This document shows positions 1-13,301 of a stretch of 64,000 bases of DNA, piece after piece. The DNA lies in contig QUOL01000008.1 in assembly GCA_009761415.1 (NCBI GenBank), positions 1,364,001 through 1,428,000 on the forward strand, written 5' to 3'. The DNA comes from Sarcomyxa edulis (Eukaryota > Basidiomycota > Agaricomycetes > Agaricales > Mycenaceae). The first letter of the stretch is position 1. Every line of letters starts with the position of its first letter. Below the pieces are notes generated by a model. That model was given only the letters and a program-made list of their open reading frames with translations. It ran no database searches and was not told where the DNA came from. The translations under genes were made by a program, and so were the position numbers.

Positions 1-2831
1 TGAAGAGGGCAGCCGATGGACGTTCCATGAAGAAGAACGAGTGGGAACGGGTGACGAAGATCAAAGCCTGGGAGATGATAGCGACCTGGAGGTAGATAAC
101 CATGTGCAATTGAGGGTCGTTGGCCTGGACGGGGAAGGTAGTCATCGAGACACCGAACTTGTCCTGGAAGAAGGTCGTCTCCAAGATGATACATACGAGG
201 GCGACGCTAAACAAAGGCGAAAGTTAGGATGCGGATCATGACGACAACGACTAAGGAAGACGTACGTAGAAGCAGTGAGGTAGATACCGTAAGCGACGGC
301 GTACGAGAAAATTTCAGCCAAATCCCAACTATCTGGAGTCATCGAAGGAAGGACACGATCGACAGACAACGTCATGATAGTACCATCGTTCAAGAGGGCG
401 ATGATCAAAACCATGAAAGGAGGGAAATCAAGCTTGTAAGCGAACGCGAGGATGGCGAAACAGACGACGATACGGATGGTGACGGCGCAAGCATAGATGG
501 AGTAGTTCCTCATACGTTGGAAGATAATACGGGATCCGCGGATGGCGTGAACGATGGTAGAGAGACCGGGTTCTGTGAGGACGATATCAGCGGCACCACG
601 AGCAGCGTCGGTGGCACCTTCGACAGCGATACCGACGTTGGCACGGGAAAGAGCGGGAGCGTCGTTGGCACCATCACCAGTCATAGCGCAAAGATGTCCG
701 AGACCTTGGAGACGCTTGACAATCTCGTACTTGTGCTCGGGGAAAACTCCAGCGAAACCATCAGCGTCCATGATCATCTCGTCGAGGGAAGCGTGCTTGC
801 CGCCAGGGGCGGGACCGTCCTTGAGAACCTTGGCGGGGTACATGTGGTCTCCGAGACCAAGACGACGACCGGTTTCCTTTGCGATAGCGAGCTGATCACC
901 AGTAACCATCTTAACTCTGACACCGAGAGCCATGGCATCGTCGATAGTCTGCTTGGTATCTTCACGAGGTGGATCGAAGATGGCGAGAAGACCGATGAGT
1001 TCGAAACCGTTACCCTCTGCCTCAAAGTCATCACCCTCAACCTCTTCGTAAGCGACAGCGAGAGCACGGAGACCACGAGTGGCGTATTCCTCAACGTCAG
1101 CCTCGAGTCTGTTCTCGAGTTCCTCGGTCTTGTTACGTGTGCAAAGCTCGACGATCATACCGGTCATACCCTTGGTGACACGCTTGATCTTGCCGGACGA
1201 CTCCTCACGGTAGGTGATTTCGGTACGCTTGTCGACGGGGTTGAATGGCTTGAAGTCGAGGAGTTTGATACCAGCGCGGGCCTTGGATGGGTCACCGATG
1301 GCTTGGACGACGGAAAGATCGATGGCATCCTGGTTCTCGGTACGGGAAGCGTAGGCGGCGAGGAGGACAACGTCATCAGCGGAGAAGGGACCGTAGGTAC
1401 GAATGGTAGACTTGTCGATGGTGAGCTTGTTGGTGGTAAGAGTACCGGTCTTGTCAGAGCACAAGATGGTAACACCGGCGAGTTCTTCGATGGCAGTGAT
1501 ACGGGTGACGATAGCCTTGTGCTTAGCGAGCTGCTGGGCACCAACGGCGAGGGTGACGGACAGGACAGTGGGCATGGCAATGGGAATACCACCGATCAAG
1601 AGCACCAAAATGTTGTCGAGACCACGACGGTACTTGTAACGGAAACCGGCGTAGAGACAGAAGATCTCAGCGATGACGAAGATGCCGATAGCGACGAGGC
1701 AGAAAGATCCGATCTGGGCGAGAATCTTTTGCAAATGACCGGTGGTGTCATCGTCTTGACCGACGAGGGAAGCAGCACGACCGAAGAAAGTGTTGGGACC
1801 GGTGGAGATAACAACACCCTCGGCTTCACCCTGTTTACAGGTGGAACCGCTGAAAAATGAGGGAGTCAGAAAAGTGATTGACGGAAAACGAAGTACAGAC
1901 ATACGAGAAACATTGGTCACCCATCTTCTTGGATTGGGGAAGGGATTCACCGGTAAGGGCAGCTTGATCGATGGAGACGTTGATAGCTTCGGTAAGACGA
2001 CAGTCGGCGGGGACGATATCACCAATTTTGAAGGAGACCATGTCACCGGGTACAAGACCCGAGGACTCGATTTCGGACCAGGAACCGTTACGCTTGACCT
2101 TTGCTTTGGGGGCAAGAGAGTCCATGAGGGCCTTGACAGCGTTACCGGCGTTGCGTTCTTCGTAGAAACCGATGGCAGAGTTGATGAATAGGAGAAGCAC
2201 GATACCGACGAAATCTTCCCAATCAGGAGCACGGTGCTCGCCGTTGGAGAGAACGATAGCGACGAGGGCGGCGGCTTCCATGACCCAGGAGAGAGGGTTC
2301 CACATGAAACTCAGGAACTACAGGTATATAAGTTAGACTATAGACAACGAGAAAGTAGAGAGGATACGGACCTGCAAGAACGCGTTCTCCTCCTCAGACT
2401 CTAGCTTGTTAGGACCGAAAAGTTCAAGACGCCGTAAAGCTTCTTCCGGGGTAAGACCATTATCGTCGCACTGGAGTAGTTTGAACACATCGTCGATGAC
2501 GATGGTCTCCAGGTCAACTTTTTCCTTGTCATACAAATCTTCCGCCTTCAACTCGATCTACATGGCCGTTAGTAACCTAGAATAGATACGAACGCGGCGA
2601 GAAGAAAGCTTACTGTAGCCATATCGACATTCGCGTCTGGAGAGGGTGTCGCGTGTCAGTAAAAAGGTGGATGACAGGTATGAGACTGTACGCACGGGTT
2701 GGAGCCTCCTCTTCATGAGCAAAGTCTTTGTACTCCCTCTTTTTCTTTTCTGGTTCAGCGGCAGTGGGGGATGGTGGTGCAGGAGCGTCGCCTACGGGGC
2801 CTGGTTCCTTTTCTACGTTTGGAGCTGACAT
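1..2831 (-). CDS. PMA1: Plasma-membrane H+-ATPase (P3A-type), 3' end cut by window edge
   Basis: Proton-pumping P-type ATPase of the plasma membrane; it builds the proton gradient that drives nutrient uptake. The spliced protein starts [12 protein letters not shown] and has an acidic, lysine-rich N-terminus. Visible signatures are the actuator TGES loop ([13 protein letters not shown]), the TM4 segment [10 protein letters not shown], the phosphorylation motif CSDKTGTLT with its catalytic Asp, the nucleotide-binding KGMTG, and the hinge [12 protein letters not shown]. An intron at 207-265 was placed because the downstream exon then reads [18 protein letters not shown] in frame. Other introns lie near 2600, 2560 to 2640, 2310 to 2380 and 1845 to 1900. 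The window ends around TM9, so the C-terminal autoinhibitory tail is not visible. The antisense strand carries a 543-codon open frame with no features of its own. Family identity is very secure. Confidence 0.97.
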
Positions 2832-5189
2832 AGTTGAGATAATACGATGGGTGAAGACTTAAGAGGAGGTGGGAGAGCCCAAGAGGGAAGTGCGCGTAGA
2901 AGCGGTAGCTTTTTTACGACGCAGATACAAGAGCAACACTAGCAGATGAGGATGATGTGGTAGGAGGGAAAGAAGTGTTGGCGACCGAACTTATGTTGCC
3001 TTTTATTTCACCCAAATTCAAATCATTTTTAACAGGAACAAATATCGGCTAGTACGGCAGCCCCGTCATTTGGTCCCAAATTACACCCCTCTGCGCTCTA
3101 ACACCGGCATTTGGTCCGATTTCCCTCCTCTTTTCGCCACAATGTGCGCAATGTCGTCAGGAACCTTCTTTTTTTGGTACTCGGCATACTCGGCAATATG
3201 AAATCACCTAACCGCGCATGACTGGCTCTCTCCAACACTTTTCCGATTTTCGTCGGACTCGGGCACCTTTGCACGACGCGAGCGACTCTATTAGATACCA
3301 TAGTCCATAGGCAAATGTACCGCTCACCGTCGCTCTCCAGCGCTTACAATCAGATGTCCATCATTTGCTGATCGTATCATCAAGGGTTAACCGGAACCCG
3401 CCACGCGCCACCTTCTGTGCTCCAAGTCGGCGTGTATCCTCGCTTGGCTTCAATGGAATCCCCCCATCGATGATCCAAAGCCTCGCAACTGCTAGCCCGC
3501 TAGCACCCTAACAGTTGCTGGCATGGGCACAAGCATACTCCGTAACCTCGAATCATGATTTGTAACAACTGTATCAATACTTGAAAATGATCGTGAAATA
3601 GCACAAACACCTCAGTATCCCTCCAATGCACATGCCTGTATCTCCTCGTCCGATTCAACGTATGTACATAAGCACTGCTTGCCTTTACATTCACTATTGA
3701 CACACTTGTCTCGCTGGCAGCCTCTCAATCAATCCGACTAGACCCGATACCATTTATCATTTCATACATGCGGCTTTCGAACAACAGAAAGGTTCCTCAA
3801 GTTCCATTTGAGCTTCCCGTATCCGTTCTGTTCTCCAGAACAGCTCCAAGTTTCAGAATCAGACTTCAACCGCGTAGCGCGCGTGAAAACCACTGATAAC
3901 GGCAACTGGAACGGCCGGATGAGAAGAAACCCAGATTCATCTTCCGATCAATGCCGCGGGATCGGCAGCGGCTTTCCTTTCCGTCGGCATCCAGTCGGGC
4001 TCGGAAGCTAATCCGCAACTCTATTCTCTCGAAGTTTGCTCGTTCATAATGCTTGCTCGCTCACAAAGCGTTCAAGCTGGAGCGTTGAAACTATGAAGCT
4101 GAAGCTCAAAGGCCCAAGGCTTTGCCTGAACCCCCCTCCCCCACTTGGCAAATTTCACGAGGTCTCGCCGCAAGATCAAGGACCCTCTTCAATAGAATGT
4201 TTTCTCTATGCGCCACTGACACTGAAGCATAAACCTACGACAATAGGAGTTTTATACAACCCGTTTGTATATCCTACCAACTCTACGAATTTGAATCCGA
4301 GCACATTTCCTAGGAGCTCACCGTACGCGCAAAATTAGGGATGATCGATGCTAAGTAATTTAATTTTCGAACGTCATAGTTTAGACCTGACCTATCAGAG
4401 AAGAGAGGTGTTCTTATTGGTTCGTTGGACAGGGGGCCCGATGGAAGTAGAATTCGAAAGGCTAACACTGGTACTGCATGTAGGATGCAAGGATCACTTC
4501 GGAAGGCCTTCAGAGCTTACAGCTTACAGCCTTCACGGCGTACTAGTCCCTCAGTCAATTTTAACTGCATACGGAGCAGAAAGGTGAGCGTGGTATCCAT
4601 TCTCATTCTGAACCCAAGACATGTTTAACAAACTCCGAGGAACTACCAGGAATAGATTCCTCCGAATCCGAGAGCGTCGAGGCGACCCTCCGTATCATGT
4701 CGAAGGGAAGTGAGGAAAATACCTCCGAGGGCCTCGCCATATCCGACAAACCTACGTTCTGGTCCGACTCTCCGAGGGCAATAAGACTCCGTATTTCGAA
4801 GAGCTAAACCACACCGCGACCACGACCACGACCATCTCGATGCCACTGTCAGACTCAGAATATCCTGAACTGCGCAAAACATCGAAACCGTATAATCGAT
4901 TTCACGCCAATCCATCCTCATTGGTCTTATTTCCGCACTTCAACCTTGGCGAATTGTCAGCTGGACGTGGGCTCGAACTTTTGAATTCCCGTTTTTAGTG
5001 GCTGGCCCCACAGGAAATATAGAAATGAAACCCATCCCGAATGCATGTAGATCAGCCGAGGCAAAGTGCACGATTATATGCAAAGACGTCACGGTTATGA
5101 TTTGGAAGAGAATAAAAATAACAATTCCCGTTTTTGTTGGTCTTTCATTCTTCCTGCTGCCCGCCTATCCTCCATCCCATCGAATCGAA
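2832..5189. other. Long intergenic region, no convincing gene
   Basis: About 2.4 kb lies between the start of PMA1 and the stop of the UGGT gene. Open frames here are 60-115 codons, lack recognisable domains and show no plausible splice-linked continuation on either strand. The part next to PMA1 presumably holds its promoter; a long upstream region suits a strongly expressed proton pump. The short string CATTTGGTCC occurs twice near 3067 and 3110. I see no TIRs, tandem arrays or RNA genes. Confidence 0.6.
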
Positions 5190-8100
5190 TCACAGCTCGT
5201 CTTGTACACGCCCCTTCTCTCCTTCCTCATGTTCTCCTTCCCTTTCCATCTCGCTGTCTTGTTCTTTTTCATGTCCTGCTTCTTGGTTAGTGGCACTTGC
5301 CGTCGACCCAGCGAGAGCATTAGCATCTGCAGCAGCAACACTTGACCGGACAAGTCCCTCCTCCGCCAATTTCTTCGCAAACTGTGAGATCTCAGCATCA
5401 TACTCTTCCCATTCTGGTATCTGTCGCGCCCTAGCCAACTTCGGCTCTTTCTGGAAACACGAACCTCATGAGGAAACAATCACTAATGGGATCGGAGCGA
5501 TAAATGACGCACGGTGAGTGGATTCTGACAAAGATCTATCGTCTTTGCTCGGTGTAGCCTATCTTTGCTGCCTGTGTGAGTCAAAACCCGTCATCAGGCC
5601 TCAGACTGCGGTGATGTACGGCGGTCTTGAGACTTACACCATGTCTCACACTACGACATCCGATTGTTAGGAAGAGCTCCTTTATTAGAACGAAATGGAC
5701 GTACCCATAACCAATCTTCAGGTAACGAGAACTAACGGGTAGGGTGAATGAAGCGCTATGAGGGTTCTAGATTTCGAGACTCACGATAGGAACTTCGGCT
5801 TGTAAATTGTTGGGCAAATCTAGTAGAAATTGGATGAGATCTATCAACGGAGATGGGAAGACTGCGACGAATGATATACCTTGATCGAGGTTGGCTAAAG
5901 AATTTGGATCTGCCGATAGTTGTTGGTACTGGCCTCGAAGGATATCCTGTGAAGCTCAAAGTTCAGAAACTCGATCGGATGGTGACTCGAAGACATCGAC
6001 GTTACCCCTGCGGCTATCTAAGCGAGCGACTCGTAGTCAGTCAAAGGGAACAGAATATGACGACATGTACATACTTGACGGAACCGAACGAGATCAATAA
6101 CATAGAGTGCACTAGCGAGAGAACCAACACTTCAATCGACGAGCTCAGCCACACAACCCCAAACTGGCACGCACCTAATATGATATGGCCGGCCTTTGAG
6201 GAACTCGGCCCAATACCCAGTCTTCCAAAACCGGAACCCTTCCATCTCGGTATTATCGTCCCCCATTGGAGTGTATCCATACGGTGCCCCATGAAGATCA
6301 AGATCAACAAGTTCCTTCAAATCTGCTCGGACGATCTGATCTGCATCGACGAAGATGACTTTCTTGAGGTCCATGGGGAAAAGGACATCTAGGAAGAGGA
6401 TTTTGTAAGCCCAGATAATGCGTTGTTTTTCTTTTTGAGCGCGGAGCCAGGACGGCCATTTATAAGTCACTAGTTCGTATTTGAAGTTGTAGGCTTTTGC
6501 GAGGTGGGGAATGAATTCCTGTAGAAAGAAACTGAAGTTCAGTGTTATGTTTCTGACGGCGAGAGAAAGTACGAACTAGGAAGGAAGGCGAGAGGAAGTT
6601 CTCGATGAACCAGAACTTGACGGTACTGTTGGTGTTTCTAAGGACACTGAGAATCATGATAGATGCGAACCGCTGATGACAGATACAGTCAACGAATTAA
6701 CAAATGGATTTTGAAGATCAAGTACCGACCTCATAGAGCAGGCCGGAAGCGACGGTGAAGATGTTGATATCTGCCTGGTCGTTATCTACAACGGCGAGTT
6801 CCGTTTCCGGATCTTCCTTGGGTTTTTTGAAGATCGAAAGAACACTGGCGTCGAGTCAGTCTACTGTATTAACAGAGTATGTAAATGTTACCGTGAGATA
6901 AGATCCTCTGCTAGCCCTGAATCCTCAGGTTCTTCTTCAGGTTCTGCGAGTACATCCTCAGTCTCCATCCCCGGGACCCTTCGTAGACGCGGATAGAGCG
7001 TCAGCCCTTCAAAGCTTGTCAATGTGATCTCATCACCAGATTCTTCCACACTCGGACTCTCCCATCCGTCATTTCCAACACTCTCCATCTCAAAGATGTC
7101 CCGCCCACGGCCCTCGCGAATCTCTAAGCGGAAGACACCTGGCTTGGCTTTGAATTGCAGGTAACCGAGATTCGCCACAACCTGCGTGTCGTCGATAGCA
7201 GTCGAATCGTTGTCGATTAACTGGAGTTGTACTCCCCGAGGTGGAGAGTTAGTATGTGTATCACGAGCATGTCCTTCTATGACTAAATAATCCAGATCGA
7301 AAATAGCTTCAACGCCTCGTACGGAGTCTTCGGGTGCAAGGCGTCCGAGCTGGATGTTGTCTAGATCATATGAAGCCTCTCTTGGACGGACGAGCCAAGA
7401 CGAAGGAACGTCCATTCCGAGCGTATATATAGGCTCTGTCGGGAGGTCTTCGAGGATTGCATGAGCAGGAACCTCATATCTGCGATGCAATACGATTAGT
7501 ATATGGCACGTCGCAGGATTGACATTGAACTACCCTTCCTCATCGAACAACAGAGAAGACAGGAGATTGTAGCGATAGAATCTCTTGAGAGGTATCTACG
7601 GGAAACTTCAGAGAAAGTTGTCTCAAGATGAAAGATATGTGACTCACCTCACGATAACGCGCGGGATTCAGATGTACCTCCAAAAAGGTGTCAGGCATGG
7701 TCAATAACCACTTGGAAAAGATACACATCAAAGTCAGGACGGTGAAGACACGAGATTCTAAGGAAAGTAGACGGACTTCCAGGATACTCGACCATTTCTG
7801 AGCAACCTCACTCAGGGGATCGAGTAAGACAGCAACATGGTACACTGCCGTTGTGTTGTCCCCGAGTTCGAAAGCGCTAGCAAAAGTTTAGATCAGCTGT
7901 GGTTGTTGTGACATTGATATATGACATACGTATAATCGCCTTGGAGGAGTCGATAATTGCGCTGGCGAGGCTTTTGAGGCGCATCAAAAAGACCTGACTC
8001 GCTAGGGTCAGGTAGTAGAAGAGATGCGACAATAGACGAGGACATTGCTATAAGGTGAGCGGATGAAGCACTGTAGAACGGTGGATAAGCAAAGACAGTC

Positions 8101-11100
8101 ATCAGCAGCTCATAATCTATGTGATTCATACCGGTCAGTGTCAGTCTTGGAGGGAGCGAGCGCATGAAGAGCATTGACGACCGCCTCGGTCCTTTTACTA
8201 TATTCATAATTCGCCAGAGCCTTGAAATCTGCGGCATTGAATTTATCGTCTTGGAAAGGACCGACTATCTGCAGATACAGAAAAGAACGGTCAATGATCT
8301 TTTCACATCTTGAGCAAGTTACAGTGCTACAACTTACTCGACCATTTATGACGACCGCCAGGTCACCAGGCGCCAAATGAAGCTCGCGGACAATGAGACG
8401 ACTCGAAGTCACATAATCCGTATAATTTTGGGCGCTGAATTCCGCAATGCTGATTCCTCCAGTAAGTTCAGTCAATGCATCATATTGGGAAAGAGGTATC
8501 TGTGGGTTATCACTGGGAGGAACCGGAGAATCTATGCCCAAGGATTCAAGAAGCCGCGACGGAGAAGCCTTGGACAATGAATTCGTCGAAAGCAGATGAG
8601 AAATCACCCATGAAGCGGGTGCACGTTCTGTTGTCAGATCGGCCGTCACAGATGTTGGGTTATGAATGAACGATACTCTTGTCAAAGAGTCCGGATCCTG
8701 TATGCAATGAGTTGTATGTCACAAGTGAAGAGAAGTTAGCGTATGCATGTATGTATACGCACCACTGAGAATATTGATTCCTTCACCAGATCAAGTCCAG
8801 CTTGGCTATCAAGATCTGCTACAACGAAGATGCTCAACGGAACTGTTTCCGATTGTGCTGTGGAAGGCAATAAAACGACGTTAGTACATCCTCGTACACT
8901 TAACCCAATATGCGTCGCTTACAGGGATATATGAATTTAGAAGGGGAGACCCTGAACCGAGTGCGCGAGAATAGATCAGGAAGGTTCACAATGCGCAAGC
9001 TGCCAGGACCTGGGGTAGTCGAAGGATAAATATATATATTCCTCGCTAGACTGGTGGTAGGCAGATCATAGAAGTATGTCGAGATATTCTCAACATTTTC
9101 GTCCGATAATTCGCCTGTGTACAACTGCCGGAATTAACAGAAAATGAATGTCAGCGCGAACAGTCGTTCTGAAGGAACTGGAAAGCAAACCTTCTCCTGT
9201 AAATGGAGCAACTGCTGTCCGACTTCCACTTGCATACTGCGTAGGAAATTCTAACCCAAGCAGAACGTCATTTAGCATTCCAGATCGCTCGATCTCACGC
9301 CAAGAGAGGGAAGAAACTCACATCGTCCATGTTGTAGTGTTTCCCGTTAATGAAAGCATGCCCCTTCTCTGACGAAGCCAACGTCGCACCCAAACGTTCC
9401 GCGTATGCTCGGACCTTATCCAATGGCGCCACGCTCACATCCCCATCCTCCCCAGTAACAATGGCATCGAAATCAGTTGACGCGTCTTCCTGCGAAGGCT
9501 CCTCGAGATTCACAAGTTCGTCAAACTCAGCACGAACAAGATCCCAATTGACGTCTGGGGTTTGAAGTTGGGGTGGGAGTCGATGTTGCGATATCTGTAT
9601 TTGAATTTACATAGGCTATTTATAAGAGTCTATACTTGGTGCAGAAAAATGCAAATCCACTTACGCGCTGGATAAATTCCATCGTCTTCTTCCGTCCGTA
9701 GTTCTGCACGAGGTAATAGAATAGCCTCGCCATACGTGTACCTGAAGATCAAATGAGATGTGCTGCCAAAAGGTCAAGAAGGCAATGGCCGCCTTACTTT
9801 CCGGGCTTTCTGCAACAGGAACAACACCAAACCGGAATGGGAAATTGCGGTTAATGATGTTGAACACGGGACCTGCGATAAAATTGACGCCACTGGTTTT
9901 AGAGAGGTCGAGGACGAGAATGATGTTGAACATGTTGAGCTTGATGTTGTGGAATTGTCCTGGGTACAAAGGGCGAAGTATCTACAACGAACATCAGCTT
10001 CGTGTTGTATTGGCATGCTACGCAAAGATGAAGAGACTTACGCCGTGTATTGTTTCAGTCCATTGAGCATACCTACCGATTGATGGTCAATAAACGCTGG
10101 AGATTTTATTGAGGGAAATCAACGTACCGGCTGTCTTTCTCGAGATCGTTCCACCAGGTGACAACATTGCCCTCTTCAGGACGATCACTTGCATCGAAAA
10201 TGCCGTCCAATACACCTTTATTAGCGCTCTGCGCTGCGACAATGATGGGATGCGTAATCAGTTCAAAGGCTTGCAACTTCGAGAGCCCCAGAGACGTCAA
10301 AGAGGACATCACAGTTCTTTCTTTACGAAGGATCCGTAATAGCCTATAAAAGATATGAGCTCCGGGTTTTTCCTTTATACAGGTGATAACCATACGCAAA
10401 TGGATTGACATCCTTTTCAATAATGCTTGCACCGTTGATCCACATCATGCTGATACCGCCCTGGGCCCTTATCTGGTTGTTTTCGATCTCCTCTGCGACG
10501 CTTTCGTTCACTACTACACGTCGAGCGAGGGAAGTGGCATATTTTGGGAAATTTTGGGATAGCTGTTTGATGGTGGATAATTTATCGAACGAGTCAGCTA
10601 TCAGCTGCGCCGATTGCATGCCAATCTCTGTTGAGGGGGTTTGTTTGCTAGCGTGAATGTTGGCAGAATAGTTCACTGACCTAGAAGCTCGTCTTCCATC
10701 AGTGGAGAACTGGGGTCAAGGGCGGTAGCGTTTTCAGGATACGCTTGAAGAAGCGGTACGATGGTGTCAGCATTGTCGACTTCCTCTTCTGCAGAAGACG
10801 TTTCTTTCTCTGAGCCTATCGGATGAATCAGCATCAAGCCAACCAGATTGTGGAGAAATGTCGCTACCGCCGTGATTTGTATTCCTATCATCTAGAGCTA
10901 GATATTCCATTTTCTTGAGATCCAAAGAAACGCCGTAACCTGTCAAATAGTTGCGTTCCGTAGGAACAGGAGATGGCGGAATATAGCGAAAGACATATTC
11001 GACATGAGGGATGGGTCTGTCAGCGAGAGAGAGAATATATTCGTGAAGCTCGCGGAAATTGGACGAGAACACAGATGCGTAGAATATCGCGGTACGAGGT

Positions 11101-11773
11101 GGTGCTTCTATTGTGCGAGACGGAGGAGGAAATATATGGTCAAATGTAAGCAGTTTTGGTCTGACGAAAGGACTAGAGCGAGCTGTTAACGCGATACAGG
11201 ATATTCTGGAGGGTAGAGACACGCACAGGTATGGCAGAGTGTTGTTGGCTGGATCTATAGTTTCTATCCCAGCTAGTTGTGCCAGGGTTTCTACGTCACA
11301 TACCACCTCTCCATACCAATCAACCCAGGATCCACATCCGGGGTCTCGGGAACTAACAGTGCTGTAATGGTGATAAAACGCTTGTAATTTTGGGCTAGCG
11401 GCATGAAGTGCAAGGTTCATTTTCACAGAGGGAAGCGCGCCCGAGTCTGGTAGAAGGCCGTTCGAGGCAGCCGTCTGTATAACGAGTTGATGGATGGCCT
11501 CCGGGGTCATGGATTGAGGAGACACCTCGTCAGCGGGATCAGTGAGTAAGTCGACCAAGGGAAAGAATGCATCTAGATTTTCGAGAGCAATTGTTTCACT
11601 GGCATACGAATGAGCCTCAATAAGGTTGATTTGTCTGATAGAACCTACATCACTTCTAGTAGTAACGGAGGCGCCGACCACGATGAACGCAACGAGACGT
11701 TTATTGGAGGAGTTGCGGCATGAACTCGCAATAAAGCGAGTGATCCAGCGAGAATTGGGATGATTTTCTTCAT
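5190..11773 (-). CDS. UDP-glucose:glycoprotein glucosyltransferase (GT24), ER folding sensor
   Basis: ER-lumen enzyme that re-glucosylates misfolded N-glycoproteins so they can rebind calnexin. The start ATG at 11773 gives a signal peptide ([20 protein letters not shown]). A long, multi-exon N-terminal part follows, matching the thioredoxin-like and beta-sandwich region of UGGT. The C-terminal catalytic domain (about 6860-5190) reads [40 protein letters not shown] and then [18 protein letters not shown], where DAD is the metal-binding DxD motif. [13 protein letters not shown] and [13 protein letters not shown], both typical of GT24, come next. The protein ends VQDEL, a variant of the HDEL/KDEL retention signal. 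There are many short introns. The start lies 277 bp from the divergent MYND gene, so the two share a promoter region. Family is secure; individual exon borders in the middle are approximate. Confidence 0.95.
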
Positions 11774-11940
11774 TCCTGTATGGTTCTTAGCAGCATGAGT
11801 ATGAGATACAATGGCAGAAATCCAGACGAGGTAGCAAGTGGTTGAAGATCTCAGAGTCTCAGACTCGGGCTCGCAGTCACAGTGCAGTGGCAGTGCGACA
11901 GTGCTTGCTCTAAATGACCTTGCCAAGCATCCACGTCGCA

Positions 11941-11956
11941 TGTCACGCGTCACACG
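11941..11956. promoter_or_regulatory. TGTCACGCGTCAC motif in divergent promoter
   Basis: TGTCACGCGTCACACG lies between the divergent starts of the UGGT gene (168 bp away) and the MYND gene (95 bp away). Close relatives of this string occur upstream of the P-loop gene, condensin and SEC23 copy A in this window. It contains ACGCGT, the MluI cell-cycle box sequence of yeasts. A regulatory role is inferred from position and recurrence only. Confidence 0.4.
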
Positions 11957-12050
11957 TTAGTAACGCCGCACATCTCCCCACTGAGCCACTCGTCTTGATC
12001 TTCGCCATAGTGACCCAGGTCGCCTGCTTGCTCTTCCTGGCATTTGAATA

Positions 12051-12905
12051 ATGCCCAAACCTCCAAGAAGTCCGAACCCTTCAGTAATAACCAAGGGATC
12101 ATCGAAAGAATCCTCCAAATGCGCTAATTGTCATACTCGGGGAACAGAAGCGTCTCTCAAAATATGTGCGCGATGCAAGGCATCCAAGTGTGTTCTGCTG
12201 TCTCAGTAACTTTCTCAATGAAAACTTACTCCGAGGCACCATACACAGGTACTGCAGTGTAGAGTGTCAAAGGGCCCACTGGAAGGTGCGTTACATAAAT
12301 TTGATGGCTTTAGACGCTGGACTAAGCAAGCCCCTATCTCTTTCTAGACGCACAAGGCTTTGTGCAATAACAACGCTGACCATGCAGCTGCGTTGGCCTC
12401 CCCGTTTAACCCTCTAAACTACGTGTCCCTTCCGGATGGCATGTCCCCTACGGAAATGGATCAGAGACTTGAAAAATGGATCAAATTTCATAAATCTACG
12501 CTCATGGCCATGACTATACACGCTCTTGGTCTACCGAGGGACATCACTCGCACGAGAACTCATATCGTCCGCATGATCGTCACCCCACGGTTAGACCACG
12601 GAGGGGCCCCGTCGAAATTCTTCCGGGTCAGAGACGCAGTTGTTGTCACTATGGACGAGGCAATGAGCTATCCTGCACCATGGGCTGAGAGTCTTGTTGA
12701 GCTGGCGAAACTGCGGGTGGAGAGTGAGAACATGAGGCGAGGATCAGTGGCGGCTGTAGGAATCGAGTGCCCTCCTCTTAGCGTGCAGTTCGTTCCGTTT
12801 GCCTCGCTTCGCGATCTCAGTCGATTGGTTATATTGCCAAATTGGAAGGAAGTTGCGACGAGGAATATTGAGAATGGTAGGAAGTTCACTACCTTTGGCC
12901 AGTAA
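12051..12905 (+). CDS. Small MYND-type zinc-finger protein
   Basis: Spliced from three exons, 12051-12187, 12249-12285 and 12348-12905, giving 243 residues. The N-terminal 65 residues hold a complete MYND finger: CANC, then CARC, then YCSVECQRAHWK and THKALC, with all seven Cys and the His in order. The splice at 12187/12249 was chosen because it joins KASK to YCS exactly as the MYND consensus demands. MYND fingers bind proline-rich peptides. The rest of the protein has no recognised domain and no transmembrane segment; it contains WIKFHKSTLMAMTIHALGL and ends GRKFTTFGQ. MYND proteins of this size with an uncharacterised C-terminal region are numerous in basidiomycetes. The cellular role is unknown. 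Confidence 0.85.
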
Positions 12906-13301
12906 GACTTGCCAGTTTACTGTCACCTCGAACTCTTGAGTCTTAGTTCGTACAGTCACAAATGATAAACTCTTATCTCGGTCAATTCTTTCTCGATCTC
13001 CTGGGCTTCTGTATATGTCTTCGCATCGTCCTAGTATCTGGTACCTTTCGTTGAGATGTAAACGAGCATCGCGTTCTAGCTTGACGGAAACATTGACCTA
13101 GATATCTACCATTAGGCACGTGGGAAAGATTAGATTAGATCTACAAATTTTCAAAATTCACCGCCGCCGCCGAGCTGACTCAAGCCTTGAATTCATCTTA
13201 CTTCATTCTCTTACAAACCACCCATTATCAAGGTATATCTACCTTCAACTCATCTCATACAGTCTTTGTTATCTTCTCCAGTCTTCTAGGAATTCAACGA
13301 T

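Noticed and set aside
229..1860. 543-codon open frame antisense to PMA1
   Set aside because: The opposite strand encodes an unmistakable H+-ATPase. The antisense frame is Gly/Thr/Asp-rich without domains, and arises from the codon bias of a strongly expressed gene.
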